Counted from the first letter of the stretch, positions 52,791-62,322 are shown. The stretch is 64,000 bases of DNA from Okeania sp. KiyG1 (GCF_014132355.1 NZ_BLZO01000088.1:1-64000), one strand, 5' to 3'. The notes: a model not told the origin generated them from the letters alone. Translations and numbers: made by a program.

Positions 52791-53600
52791 AACTTCTTCC
52801 TTCTTCCTTCTTCCTTCTTCCTTCTTTATTCCAAAGAATATATAGATCGTGATATCCACAAAGACCTTTTTTAATCCGATGCCATTTTGCTTTTCCCTTA
52901 GTTGCTTGGTGAATAATTTTACCTACCCATTTTTCTCCCACATAAGTAACTCCATAATCTTCAGTTTTGAGAAAAAGACTTTCACTTTCTGGAGTAAAGT
53001 AAATTTCTTCTGCATCTATTTCTGTCTCTATAGTCATTAAAGATAAATCATGAGTACTGAAAATTAATATGCCGTTTTCTCTCAACAAACTATATAACTT
53101 TTCTAACCAACCACTGAAAGTTTTTTTAGGAGTGTGACTAAAAAATGAACAGGCAAAAATGCAGTCAAATTTTTCATTGAGTTGATAATCTTCAGGATGA
53201 TTAGTTGAAACTATACCCTCTACTCCAAGCAATTTTTTTTGAAACTCTACTGCTTGAGAATAAATATCAGAAATCCAAATTTTATGAGCTGGTATTTCCT
53301 GAACTAAAAATCTACTAAAACGCCCATAACCACTAGCAAAATCTAGAAAAGAAGAGATATTTTCAAAGCCATCAAAATGCCATTCTACAATTTGTTTAAC
53401 TGCATCTAATATTCTTTTGCCATTAGAAAAATATCGTAGTAGTGCTTCATAAATCTTTCCTTCAGTATTTTTCAAAGCATAGAGATACATTTCATCCTGT
53501 GGATGAATATTTACTTTTACTTTTTCAGGTTTTCTAGTTTGGTCTTGAATAAATGTATCTATAATTAACTGATTATCTACTTCATTTTTTTAGGATTCAT
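52573..53600 (-). CDS. 5' half of the double-methyltransferase gene: MT1
   Basis: From ATG 53490 there are 305 codons. A class I methyltransferase (SFLDFASGYGRFSRFLVQE, about 47-65; DCIFACSFFSHTP) is followed by heptamer-derived linker. The frame leaves the native one at a short repeat unit near 52682 and stops at 52573 (SQKL*). Upstream, ATG 53600 (MNPKK) would lead into the same frame if one A were added to the A7 tract near 53585, giving ~36 more native residues (VDNQLIIDTFIQDQTRK...). So both ends look frameshifted. A family B element sits 15 bp upstream. Confidence 0.75.
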
Positions 53601-53615
53601 ATTTTTAAATAGGTG

Positions 53616-53822
53616 TTATACCAAATTGATCAATATTTGCTACAAATAGCTAGGATATTTCTTAGGAGTTAGGAGTCAGGCGTCAGGAGTCAGGAGTCAG
53701 AATTAATAGCTTCAATACCATTTTTCAGGTCAAAAATCATTTTTTTTGTCAAAGAACATATTCTGCATTTGTCTTTTTATTCCTCTTACTATTCGTAACA
53801 TTTTTTTTCATGCTTGATATTA
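53616..53822 (+). repeat. Miniature inverted-repeat element family B, copy 3
   Basis: It starts TTATACCAAATTGATCAAT and ends near TTGATATTAGA. It holds TTGCTACAAATAGCTAG, a GGAGTCAGGAGTCAG run and CTATTCGTAACATT, in the same order as the copy at 8207. It lies immediately upstream of the double-methyltransferase start, so it may have displaced that gene's promoter. Confidence 0.8.
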
Positions 53823-55015
53823 GATTTTAAGAGAAGTACAAATAAAAGTTTTTATTGAAGAAGGCAAAAATCAAAAGTGAAAATTGTATGGGAATAGTCA
53901 ACGAGGGACTACTTCGTTTCTACAAACCTCAAACAATTTTAAGCACTCCCTTTGACCAAAAAATTAGATTTCAAGCTTCCTCTTGTATAGAGGATAAAAA
54001 AGAAAATTCTGTATTTTAAGCCTTCTGCTTTCCTAGGTAATGCTGCACAAACAGTAGAAGCTACTGTTAACTGATAACTGAAATGACGGTGGAGTATTAA
54101 ATCTGCAAAAGAAAAATAAAAGTTTTTAATAATTTTACTGTAATTCAATCCGCTTCAGAGCAGACAAAAATTCATCTGATAGAGAGGGTTAAAATTAGCT
54201 TTTTACATTAGATATTTGCCAAAAAAATTATTAACTGAACCTTATTTTACTGCATTAATTTTATAGCAGTCGAAGGAAAGGTTAAAACAGTTCAAAAAAT
54301 TAAAACTCAGACAAAGTAAAACTTTTCCTTCTTTCTCCTTTCTTCCGTTATACATAAGTAAAAGGTAGACTACAAAACCTCTGCCTTTTACCTTTAAGCC
54401 AAAATATCTGAATTTTATGTTAAGGAAACTGCTATAATTTACGGCTGTAATTAAAAGTATTTATATCTACTTTAAAATTAATTTTATTTCTTTCTCCTTA
54501 AATAGCTAAATTTAACAATTAATAATTAATAATTACCTATCCTTGAAAAGAAGAGGCTTGACTAATTATGAAAATTTTTTCTCTCTTGGTCGATTGGATA
54601 TGACTAGGAAACCCATCCATCCCTCGACCGCTTGTTTCTACTTTAAAGGAGAGACTTTAAACCTTAATTATTCGGTAAAATTTTTCCCACAACTATTAGC
54701 ATTAATATACTTGTATTTCTGGTAACTCCAAACTCCTGTGGGTTGCTCTAAGTACCTAGACAGAATTAATTGTGTATTTTTGATTGCTATGTCATATATC
54801 TATCAAAGGATAAACGACAAATTTATATACAAATAATTTTGTCTACTTACTTATAGACATAAACTCTACCTAACTCCTTTTCTTCAAAGTTATATAGCAT
54901 TTCTCAATAAGCGTGAGGTACACTTTTATCTTTACTTCACTATTGCTTATTGACTATTGCCTATTGCCTGTTGCCAAAAACAAACGAATTTTGTACTTCA
55001 CCACCATGGTAATTG
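53823..55015. other. Gene-free interval with a family A element
   Basis: No gene was seen. A long family A copy fills about 54510-54680: TAATAATTACCTATCCTTG, AAGAAGAGGCTTGACT, an inner TTGGTCGATTGG region, then TTTAAAGGAGAG and TTAATTATTCGGTAAAA. A CTATTGC heptamer run lies at about 54945-54975, just before the Wzt-type gene's stop. Confidence 0.6.
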
Positions 55016-56395
55016 CTATATAAATGTCATATTTCTAATACTTAAACTAGGTTCTATTAAAAAGTCAACTACTCCCGTACCACATGAATCACTACAATGT
55101 TGCACTCTAAACATAGCAATATCAATGCAACGGGATAAATAAGTTAGATGGTCACCTGCCATACCAACAACTCCAGCATTTAAAAAATATACCCCAGGAT
55201 TTAGCAAACATTTAAACTTAAATTTCACTATAACCTTCTGCTGTGCTTCTACATATTCTAATGATTTAGTATAACCATGTAACGATGCTCCACCTAAGTC
55301 AAATCCACTCAGAGTTTTAATCAACATTCCAAACCTAACTTTAGATGTAGAGTTAATAAATTTTACTGTATAAGTATAGTAATATTCTCGACGATTAATT
55401 AAATGATTTACCCTCTTACCATCCAAAGTAATAATATGAGGGTCAATAATTTCCGACCCTTTATTAGGATAATGTATCGTATTTGAAGGTATCATTTCCG
55501 GGTCATAAATTTCTTCATATTCTGTTGATTCTGAAATTTTATTTTCACTACTTTGTTCTGATTGAGATGATTTTTCATCTGTTTCTTCATCATCCAAGAA
55601 ATCCTTAACTGTTAAATTAGGAATCTGACGAATTTCTTCCCTAATTGATGGAATTTTATCAGGAAAAGCATAAATTAATTTCTGATATTTAGATACCACA
55701 TATTTAGGAGCATGATAAAGCAACATGTCACCATGATCCATCAAAATTGCTGAATCACAAAGTTGTACAACTGTCGAAGCAGCATGAGATACAAATAAAA
55801 TTGTTCCTCCCCTTTCTTGAATGTCTTGAATACGAGCAAAACACTTTCTCTGAAATGCTTCATCTCCCACCGAAAGTGCCTCATCAACTACTAAAATATC
55901 TGGGTCAACACTTGTCGCCACAGCAAATCCCAACCTAATAAACATTCCACTAGAATAAGTTTTTACAGGCTCGTCAATAAAATCTCCAATGTCGGCAAAA
56001 TCAGCAATTTTATCAAATTTTTCTTCTATTTCTGATGGTTTTAATCCTAATAATTGACCATTAAAAAAAACGTTTTGCCTACCTGTAAACTCTGGATTAA
56101 ATCCACTCCCAAGCTCCAAAAGTGCAGAAACTCTACCTTGAACTTTTACCGTTCCAGTTGTTGGTGTAAGAGTACCAACAATTATTTGTAGAAGAGTACT
56201 TTTCCCCGAACCATTCCGCCCGACAATTCCTAAAGTATGCCCTCTTTCTATTTCTATACTTATATTTTGCACTGCCCAAAATTCATCAGCACGACTTTTT
56301 CCTGGGAATAGAATTTCTTTTAAACGGTCTACCGGATGCGCATATCGTTTAAAGCATTTAGAAACATTTTGCAGTGAAATTACAGTTTCAGCCAT
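55016..56395 (-). CDS. wzt: Wzt-type polysaccharide ABC exporter ATPase
   Basis: The protein has 459 residues. Walker A GRNGSGKST (59-67), signature YSSGM (147-151, as usual in this subfamily), Walker B ILVVDEALSVGD (Asp171-Glu172) and H-loop His204. After the ATPase comes an acidic Ser-rich linker (~275-300) and a ~150-residue C-terminal beta domain (EYYYTYTVKFIN, FKFKCLLNPGVYFLNAGVV), as in Wzt proteins that bind the glycan end. It pairs with the Wzm-type permease upstream, in the same orientation but unusually 681 bp apart. Together they would export the glycan across the inner membrane. Confidence 0.93.
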   Translation of the reverse strand: MAETVISLQNVSKCFKRYAHPVDRLKEILFPGKSRADEFWAVQNISIEIERGHTLGIVGRNGSGKSTLLQIIVGTLTPTTGTVKVQGRVSALLELGSGFNPEFTGRQNVFFNGQLLGLKPSEIEEKFDKIADFADIGDFIDEPVKTYSSGMFIRLGFAVATSVDPDILVVDEALSVGDEAFQRKCFARIQDIQERGGTILFVSHAASTVVQLCDSAILMDHGDMLLYHAPKYVVSKYQKLIYAFPDKIPSIREEIRQIPNLTVKDFLDDEETDEKSSQSEQSSENKISESTEYEEIYDPEMIPSNTIHYPNKGSEIIDPHIITLDGKRVNHLINRREYYYTYTVKFINSTSKVRFGMLIKTLSGFDLGGASLHGYTKSLEYVEAQQKVIVKFKFKCLLNPGVYFLNAGVVGMAGDHLTYLSRCIDIAMFRVQHCSDSCGTGVVDFLIEPSLSIRNMTFI

Positions 56396-56489
56396 GAATT
56401 TTCTGGGAAATATTAACTAGCTATTAGAATTTCAGCATTTCCGTCAGGAAACACTTTTTCATCTTTTATATAACAGGTAAGACTGGTAG

Positions 56490-56630
56490 TTAACAATTAA
56501 TAATTAATTATTAATTATTACCTAATAATTAAGGTTTAAAGCTTCTCCTTTCAAGGAGAAACAAGAAAAAATTTTCCTTTTATTCAATCCTCTTCCTTTT
56601 AGGGAGAGGTAATTATTAATTATCAATTAT
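56490..56630 (-). repeat. Miniature element family A, inverted copy between wzm and wzt
   Basis: TAATAATTAATTATTAATTA edge, CCTAATAATTAAGGTTTAAAG, CTTCTCCTTTCAAGGAG, AATCCTCTTCCTTTTAGGGAGAGG, TAATTATTAATTATC. It separates two genes that normally sit together in an operon. Confidence 0.75.
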
Positions 56631-56853
56631 TGAACTATCCTTAAAATTAAGGGTGTTTGTGCATTGTAATTGTCTTGCATTATCCGACAATGTTTGTTAC
56701 AAGAACAGTCGGAGAATCTTGCTCCTATTCCTGGTATTCCTTTTTTCTATATACCATTACTATACACGACTACCAAATTCAGAGTATTGACAAACAGGAT
56801 TTTTTTGATTTATTGCCTATTTAAATCAGAGACTTTCAAACTTAATTATTCGA

Positions 56854-57131
56854 TTTTCAGAGAGCTTTGATTATTGAAAAAGTAAGTATTTGTGACCATT
56901 ACTATACTATCTATTTGATAAAAGAAAGTATTTTTATTTATAAAACATCTGCAAAAGCAGGACGTAATTTTATGTAAAACCACAAGGCAAAATTTTCAGA
57001 GAGCTTTGATTATTGAAAAAGTAAGTATTTGTGACCATTACTATACTATCTATTTGATATAAGAAGGTATTTTTATTTATAAAACATCTGCAAAAGCCGG
57101 ACGTAATTTTATGTACACCCACAAGCCAAAA
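56854..57131. repeat. 139-bp tandem duplication covering the wzm 3' end
   Basis: TTTTCAGAGAGCTTTGATTATTG occurs at 56854 and again 139 bp later at 56993. Both copies include the complement of the wzm stop and last ~18 codons (KTKRPAFADVL-like end). Only the upstream copy is joined to the gene; the other has changes such as GCAGGACG for GCCGGACG. Confidence 0.9.
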
Positions 57132-57928
57132 TAAAATATTAATACAGACATAAAAGCAGCAATTCCTAATTCTCCCCAGTGTTTAATTTCTCCTACTAAA
57201 ACCAGGTCTCGATATACTTCAGCGATCGCTGTTAAAGGATTACACCAAAATACCCATATTCGCCAATTTTCAGGAATTACAGATGCCGGATATACTATTG
57301 GTGTAACGTAAAACCAAAGATTTAAAATTACTCCTAAAGTCTGAGGAATATCCCGTAAAAATACTGTTAATCCTGCGGTGAAATAACCTAAACCTGCCGT
57401 CAATAAAAGCTGCGGTAAAAATACTATCGGTAATAGCCATAATGTTTGATGGAGTACCCCAGATGATATACATACCATTCCTGTTAAAACTATTAATCCA
57501 AATGTACTTTCTATAAAAGTTGAAAAAACCGGAACTAAGGGTAATAAACTAAGGGGAAATACTACTTTTTTGACTAAGTTGGGCTGCCCAATCACACATC
57601 CAGAAGCTTGAGTTAATCCATTAGTAAAAGCCAGCCAAGGAATCAACCCAGCAAATAACCATAATCCAAATGTCACCTTACTATCTTCAGGTAGCCCTTC
57701 TAGGTTAAGCTTGACTTTAAGAATAATTGAGAATACATAAGTATAAATTAAAAGTTGGGATAGTTGATTAAGTAGTGGCCATAAATTCCCCAGAATAGAA
57801 CCTTTATATCTAGCTTCTAAATCTCTTCGTACTAATGTTAATAGCAGGTTCAAATTTACCAACCAATCAGTATTTACCACAGTTAGCCAACTACTAACCC
57901 TGCTAGTTTTGCGGACAATTCCTTTCAT
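57077..57928 (-). CDS. wzm: Wzm-type polysaccharide ABC exporter permease
   Basis: The protein has 283 residues, the normal length for an ABC-2 type polysaccharide export permease. There are about six hydrophobic segments (LSQLLIYTYVFSIIL; FGLWLFAGLIPWLAF; TFGLIVLTGMVCIS; LPIVFLPQLLLTAGLGYF; LGVILNLWFYVTPIVYP; GIAAFMSVLIFYFGLWVYI). The RRDLEARYKGSILGNLWPLLNQL amphipathic N-terminus and the YVTPIVYPASVIPENWR motif are typical. It pairs with the Wzt ATPase. Start ATG 57928 is supported by length; no strong ribosome site. Confidence 0.92.
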   Translation of the reverse strand: MKGIVRKTSRVSSWLTVVNTDWLVNLNLLLTLVRRDLEARYKGSILGNLWPLLNQLSQLLIYTYVFSIILKVKLNLEGLPEDSKVTFGLWLFAGLIPWLAFTNGLTQASGCVIGQPNLVKKVVFPLSLLPLVPVFSTFIESTFGLIVLTGMVCISSGVLHQTLWLLPIVFLPQLLLTAGLGYFTAGLTVFLRDIPQTLGVILNLWFYVTPIVYPASVIPENWRIWVFWCNPLTAIAEVYRDLVLVGEIKHWGELGIAAFMSVLIFYFGLWVYIKLRPAFADVL

Positions 57929-58001
57929 AGTCCTACTATTTTCCGTTTTTTTCCTCTACACCAAACTCAAGCAAAATTGTCTGATGACAAACGCTTGTAA
58001 T

Positions 58002-58386
58002 GTGACAGCTCCCGTCGCTAAACTCTTGCGAGCTATAGCGCGGGCTTCTCGTTGACTCCTGGTAACCCGTCGGACATTTCACGTTCGCGCAGCGGCTCCG
58101 CAGGAGAAACTTTGGTTTTACTTCCCCGTGCTGCCCCACCGGAGAAGGAGTAGAGATTAATTTCTCGCTCTACCTACGTTCGGTGAAAGTTTTACATACA
58201 ATCAAGCTGTACTTTGAATGCACAATTCCTTGTAAAACCCTGTACCTTCCGTTGTCTAGGATCGTTTTGTAGGCGGCGGTTAGCTCTTGAAATGACTTTA
58301 CCTACATCATTTACTTTACCAGCATTTTGCCCACCATTCATCCCGTCGCTAATCCGGAAGGATATAGCGCGGGGCTTCTGGCGGTT
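58002..58386 (-). mobile_element. IS605-type deletion derivative with tnpB tail, minus strand
   Basis: On the minus strand the right end is ...CCCGCGCTATAGCTC...GCGACGGGAGCTGTCA (about 58003-58052). Upstream of it lies a tnpB C-terminal tail remnant (VGQHGEVKPKFLLRSRCANV, about 58085-58139). The left end, about 58335-58386, is an inverted CCCGTCGC...GCGCGGG hairpin with ATTCAT on the far side, matching the left end of the tnpB at 63602. Only about 385 bp remain, so it is non-autonomous. Confidence 0.6.
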
Positions 58387-58454
58387 GGTGCTAAATGTCT
58401 CTACCTACTGAGCAAAAAATTTTTACCGAAAAATTGGGTTTAAGGCCTCGCCCA

Positions 58455-58793
58455 TAAGCGGGCGACTTTCTATACTATGCTATAATGAAATTGGTTATAT
58501 ACCCGCCTTGTCTCATAAATACTGTAGAAAAGAAGATTAGGTCGAGATTCCTTCAGTTGAGAGCTGAACAAGGGAAGCTTTCAGGTCAATGAGCAGCTTA
58601 AACTTGGAGGCACAGATCAGCATCCATAAGAATTCTTGATAAGTCGCGGGAGGGCATTCTGAGACTCGTGCGCGGACGTGGAGGCAAGTGTAAGACTACC
58701 GCCTACGGTAGCAGCAGCCTGTGAGACGTCAACTCGCTGAGGAGCTACGGCTCGGTAGGAATCCCCGTGCCTTTAGGCCGGGGAGGATGTCAA
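58455..58793 (+). mobile_element. IS605-type deletion derivative, plus strand
   Basis: It begins after a CGCCC...GGGCG hairpin and a TATGCTATAATG promoter-like patch. It then carries a degenerate tnpB tail (GRGGKCKTTAYGSSSL near 58680-58735) and ends with an ATCCCCGTGCC...GGCCGGGGAGG hairpin and ATGTCAA at 58793. That terminus matches the right ends at 303 and 62335. Its left end abuts a family A half-element (TTACCGAAAAATTGGG, 58422). Confidence 0.6.
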
Positions 58794-58931
58794 TATCATT
58801 CTCTGCCAGTAGATAGGTACGGTTTTTGAGATTATATCAGGGGATTGGCAAAAATACTTTTTTCTATCTAAAGTATTTGCCAGATATACATGATATAATT
58901 ATAAGTTTAAATTGACTTCAAACAATATTTT

Positions 58932-59513
58932 CTAGTTGAGTAAGGGTTCTATTGCTTGTTCCATAGCTTTTAATTGTTCGCAGTCGTAACCCCATTGTTG
59001 GAGAAAGTCTTTGTAATTACCTCGATCTGTAGTTATGCTTTGATATAGCTCCTGAATATTGCCTTGTATACTTGGTATATTTAGGCTCTTTATTAGTTTT
59101 GTGATGCGCGATCGCACTGTTTGTGATTCATTAGCTGCCTCTTGGTCTTGGTTTCTTTGATGGTGGACCACCATTCCAGAAGACATGGCCAGACTTTTAA
59201 CTAATAATTCTGTCACTGTTTCTGGAGATGATTCTAAGGCTCTGATAATTGATGGTGAGGGATTATCTACTAAGGGTCTAGGGTCTCTCAGATAAATAGC
59301 AAAAAATGCTCTAGCAGTATCTTTCCTCTTGACTAAATCTCCAATTAATTCTTCTATCTTTGCTGCCGATAGCTGGCCTGTTTCCATCTCGGACATTATT
59401 TCTTGAGTCAGGGCCAGTGCTTCTTCAAATGTTATATTTTCTTTTACGGACAATGATGTTGATTTCATAGCTTGGGACATTTTCTTAAATATACTTTCTA
59501 GTATGATAAACAT
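58932..59513 (-). CDS. Conserved-looking hypothetical protein
   Basis: Not recognised. There are 193 residues from ATG 59513; Met-12 or Met-16 (MSQAMKS) are alternative starts, and none has a strong ribosome site. Predicted all-helical and soluble. Notable segments are FEEALALTQEIMSEMETGQL, RKDTARAFFAIYLRDPRPL and SRITKLIKSLNIPSIQGNIQ. No Cys pairs except one near the end, no membrane segment. The frame is intact and codon use resembles the neighbours, so a real gene is likely. It lies between IS605-type remnants and a tnpB. Confidence 0.65.
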   Translation of the reverse strand: MFIILESIFKKMSQAMKSTSLSVKENITFEEALALTQEIMSEMETGQLSAAKIEELIGDLVKRKDTARAFFAIYLRDPRPLVDNPSPSIIRALESSPETVTELLVKSLAMSSGMVVHHQRNQDQEAANESQTVRSRITKLIKSLNIPSIQGNIQELYQSITTDRGNYKDFLQQWGYDCEQLKAMEQAIEPLLN

Positions 59514-59640
59514 TGTACATAAATATAGTCTAAAGGCCTGATATTTAATGCTACAATTAAATTGGCTAATAATTCCAGACTAAATAATCATAAAAATCCT
59601 AAATTATCGAATATTAATATAATCTAACCCCCCTTGATTT

Positions 59641-60867
59641 ATGAGATTAGTTGAGAGACATATTATTCAAAAAAAACATCGGTTTTATCTGGAAATTGAC
59701 CGACTATGTCTCTTGTCGAAAAATCTCTATAATTATGCTAATTATTTGGTTCGTAAGTCTTTCATATTTGAAAATACTTATCTTGACTATTACGATCTGC
59801 AAAAAACACTCTCTACCCAATCAGATTATCAAGCAATGCCAGCCAAAGTATCTCAACAAATCTTGATGATACTAGATAGAAACTGGAAAAGCTTTTTAGC
59901 AGCGAACAAAATTTATCAACAGAACCCATCAAAGTTTAAATCTCATCCTCGTCTTCCTAGATATAAAAATAAAGTAACGGGAAGAAATATTGTAGTTTAT
60001 ACAACACAAGCTATCAGCAAGAGGCAATTAAAGCAAGGAATTATTAATCCCAGTAAAACAGGGATCTATCTAAAAACATTAGTACCTACTTCACAAATTA
60101 AACAAATTCGTCTCGTCCCTAGACTTAATCATTATGTAATAGAGGTCATTTATGAAGCTACTCAAAAACAATACGAGTTAGAAAAAAATCGTTGTGCCAG
60201 TATTGATATAGGATTAAACAACTTAGCTACATTAACCTTTAATCAAGCCGGAATCAAACCAATCTTGATAAATGGCAGACCGTTAAAATCTATAAATCAA
60301 TACTATAATAAAGTCAAAAGCTTCCTGCAATCTCAACTCCGGGAAAATCAATCAAGTAAGAGGCTGAAAAAACTTTGTAATCAAAGAGAATTTAAAATCA
60401 ATGATTATCTTCATAAATCATCTCGTTTGATTATTGATACTCTAACTAATCAGAAAATAGGAACATTGATAATAGGGCACAATGAAGACTGGAAGCAGAA
60501 GATAAATCTAGGGAAGAAAAATAATCAAAATTTTGTATCTGTCCCCTATAACAAGTTAATAGAAATGTTATCTTATAAAGCTAAGATGGTAGGGATAGAT
60601 GTAATAATTACAGAAGAATCTTATACCTCAAAAGCAAGTTTTATAGATAATGATATTCTTCCTGTATACAGAAAAGGTCAGAAAAATCAAGTCACTTTCT
60701 CAGGAAAAAGAGTAAAAAGAGGTTTGTATCGTACCGCCAACAAAGGATTAATTAATGCTGATGTTAATGGTTCTTTGAACATTATGAGAAAAGCAGTCCC
60801 AAATGTTTTTGACTATGGGATAGAGGGTGTTGTAGTTCACCCAGTCAGGATAACACCTGCAAAATAA
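59641..60867 (+). CDS. tnpB: TnpB-family nuclease, zinc-ribbon-less variant
   Basis: The protein has 408 residues and an intact frame. An N-terminal helical domain is followed by the WED/RuvC core. RuvC-I is SIDIGLNNLATL (Asp189) and RuvC-III is INADVNGSLNI (Asp373). The usual RuvC-II (..E.L) is replaced by IIGHNEDWK (277-285). A Glu pair occurs later, in TEESYTSKASF (325-326), as in TnpB variants with a shifted catalytic Glu. The CxxC...CxxC ribbon between RuvC-II and III is absent, and the TSKCS-type Cys is Ala. It likely works with a guide RNA from its 3' end. No TnpA is adjacent, and no clear right end was found after 60867. Confidence 0.85.
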   Translation: MRLVERHIIQKKHRFYLEIDRLCLLSKNLYNYANYLVRKSFIFENTYLDYYDLQKTLSTQSDYQAMPAKVSQQILMILDRNWKSFLAANKIYQQNPSKFKSHPRLPRYKNKVTGRNIVVYTTQAISKRQLKQGIINPSKTGIYLKTLVPTSQIKQIRLVPRLNHYVIEVIYEATQKQYELEKNRCASIDIGLNNLATLTFNQAGIKPILINGRPLKSINQYYNKVKSFLQSQLRENQSSKRLKKLCNQREFKINDYLHKSSRLIIDTLTNQKIGTLIIGHNEDWKQKINLGKKNNQNFVSVPYNKLIEMLSYKAKMVGIDVIITEESYTSKASFIDNDILPVYRKGQKNQVTFSGKRVKRGLYRTANKGLINADVNGSLNIMRKAVPNVFDYGIEGVVVHPVRITPAK

Positions 60868-60941
60868 GGATATGTCTTATTGTGACTATATTTTTATGAA
60901 CTATGATAATCAATAAATAACTTAGCTCTCATTTTCCAGTT

Positions 60942-62096
60942 ATGGCCATAATATCTTCCAAAAAACAATCTCCACAACCAGAAAGGCCAGATGAAAACAT
61001 TTTCTTAGCTTCAGAAAGTAAAAGTTCGTATAAAACCAAAAAATCAAAGTCCAAAAGTGAAACAGATGAAATAGAAGCTTTATTAGAAATAGAGGCAACT
61101 GCTGAAGACAAAAATAATAGTAAAAATGAAGAAAAAATCCGACCTCAAAAGTTAGCGGAATATATCGGACAAAAAGACCTGAAAGAAGTATTAAATATTG
61201 CGATTTCGGCGGCCAAATCAAGAAAAGAACCTTTAGACCATCTGCTACTTTATGGCCCGCCAGGGTTAGGGAAAACTACCATGTCTCTAATATTGGCAGC
61301 AGAAATGGAAGTTAACTGTAAAATTACTACTGCTCCTGCTATTGAAAAACCTAGAGATATAGTAGGGTTGCTAGTAGGTTTACAAAAAGGGGATGTTCTG
61401 TTTATAGATGAAATTCATCGCCTTTCCAAAATGACAGAAGAAATTCTATATCCGGCGATGGAAGATTTTCGGCTAGATATTACAGTGGGTCAAGGTAAAA
61501 CTGCTAAGACTCGGAGTATTCCTCTCAAACCTTTTACTCTAGTCGGAGCAACTACTAGGGTTGGGTCTCTAACTTCCCCTCTGCGCGATCGCTTCGGAAT
61601 TATCCAGAGGTTACGTTTTTATGAGGTTGATGAACTGAGTCTAATTATTCTCCGAGCAGCAAAACTTTTAAATACAGCTATTACAGAGGATGGTGCTGAG
61701 GAGGTTGCCCGTCGTTCCAGGGGTACGCCTCGAATTGCTAATCGTTTACTTCGGCGAGTGAGAGATTATTCGGAAGTGAAAAAGTTGACCCCTGTGAATG
61801 CTGAGGTAGCAAGTGAAGCCTTAGAGTTGTTTAATGTTGACCCTCTAGGTTTAGATTGGACAGACCGTAATTTATTGAGGACGATGATTGAAAATTATAA
61901 TGGTGGGCCTGCTGGTTTAGAGACAATGGCAGCAGCAACAGGGGAGGATGCTCAAACTATTGAGGAGGTTTATGAGCCATATTTGATGCAGATTGGGTTT
62001 ATGCAGCGCACTCCTCGTGGTCGGGTTGTGACGGCTGCAGCTTGGAGGCATTTGGGTTTTAGTCCACCCGATGAGCAGTTGAGTTTAAAACTGTGA
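60942..62096 (+). CDS. ruvB: Holliday junction branch-migration ATPase RuvB
   Basis: The protein has 384 residues. A charged ~65-residue N-terminal extension is followed by the AAA+ core: Walker [10 protein letters not shown] (105-113), Walker B FIDEIHRL (about 153-160), sensor [18 protein letters not shown] with the Arg finger, then [10 protein letters not shown] and a winged-helix C-terminus ([30 protein letters not shown]). RuvB hexamers drive branch migration with RuvA at Holliday junctions. RuvA is not in the window, as usual in cyanobacteria. ATG 60942 lacks a strong ribosome site. A 60-nt copy of its 3' region lies at 63418. Confidence 0.97.
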   Translation: MAIISSKKQSPQPERPDENIFLASESKSSYKTKKSKSKSETDEIEALLEIEATAEDKNNSKNEEKIRPQKLAEYIGQKDLKEVLNIAISAAKSRKEPLDHLLLYGPPGLGKTTMSLILAAEMEVNCKITTAPAIEKPRDIVGLLVGLQKGDVLFIDEIHRLSKMTEEILYPAMEDFRLDITVGQGKTAKTRSIPLKPFTLVGATTRVGSLTSPLRDRFGIIQRLRFYEVDELSLIILRAAKLLNTAITEDGAEEVARRSRGTPRIANRLLRRVRDYSEVKKLTPVNAEVASEALELFNVDPLGLDWTDRNLLRTMIENYNGGPAGLETMAAATGEDAQTIEEVYEPYLMQIGFMQRTPRGRVVTAAAWRHLGFSPPDEQLSLKL

Positions 62097-62109
62097 AATT
62101 TTAATTTAG

Positions 62110-62322
62110 TTATGATTTTGGAAGTAAGCTATTTGTTTTTGTTGTAGTTTTTTGAATTGAAGTGCGGAATGTGGGTTTTAATGTCTCAATACCCCCTGCT
62201 TGGTAAACATTGATTAGTTGCTGCCTGAGAGTTGGATGATTATTTATTTGCTGTTGAATCGCTATTTCTGCCAAAGCTTCATTTGCAGTTGTAGGATTTT
62301 GGGCAAGATCTTCTAATAGTGC
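62110..62322 (-). pseudogene. C-terminal gene remnant (helical, unknown)
   Basis: On the minus strand an open frame reads ALLEDLAQNPTTANEALAEI ... QAGGIETLKPTFRTSIQK and stops at 62110. It has no start: a stop lies just upstream and an IS605-type right end begins 13 bp further (62335). It looks like the surviving C-terminus of a larger helical protein cut by the element. Source family not recognised. Confidence 0.55.

Noticed and set aside
57936-58139. 67-codon minus-strand ORF next to wzm
   Set aside because: It reads through a degenerate tnpB tail and IS605-type right end, so it is a transposon remnant, not a gene.
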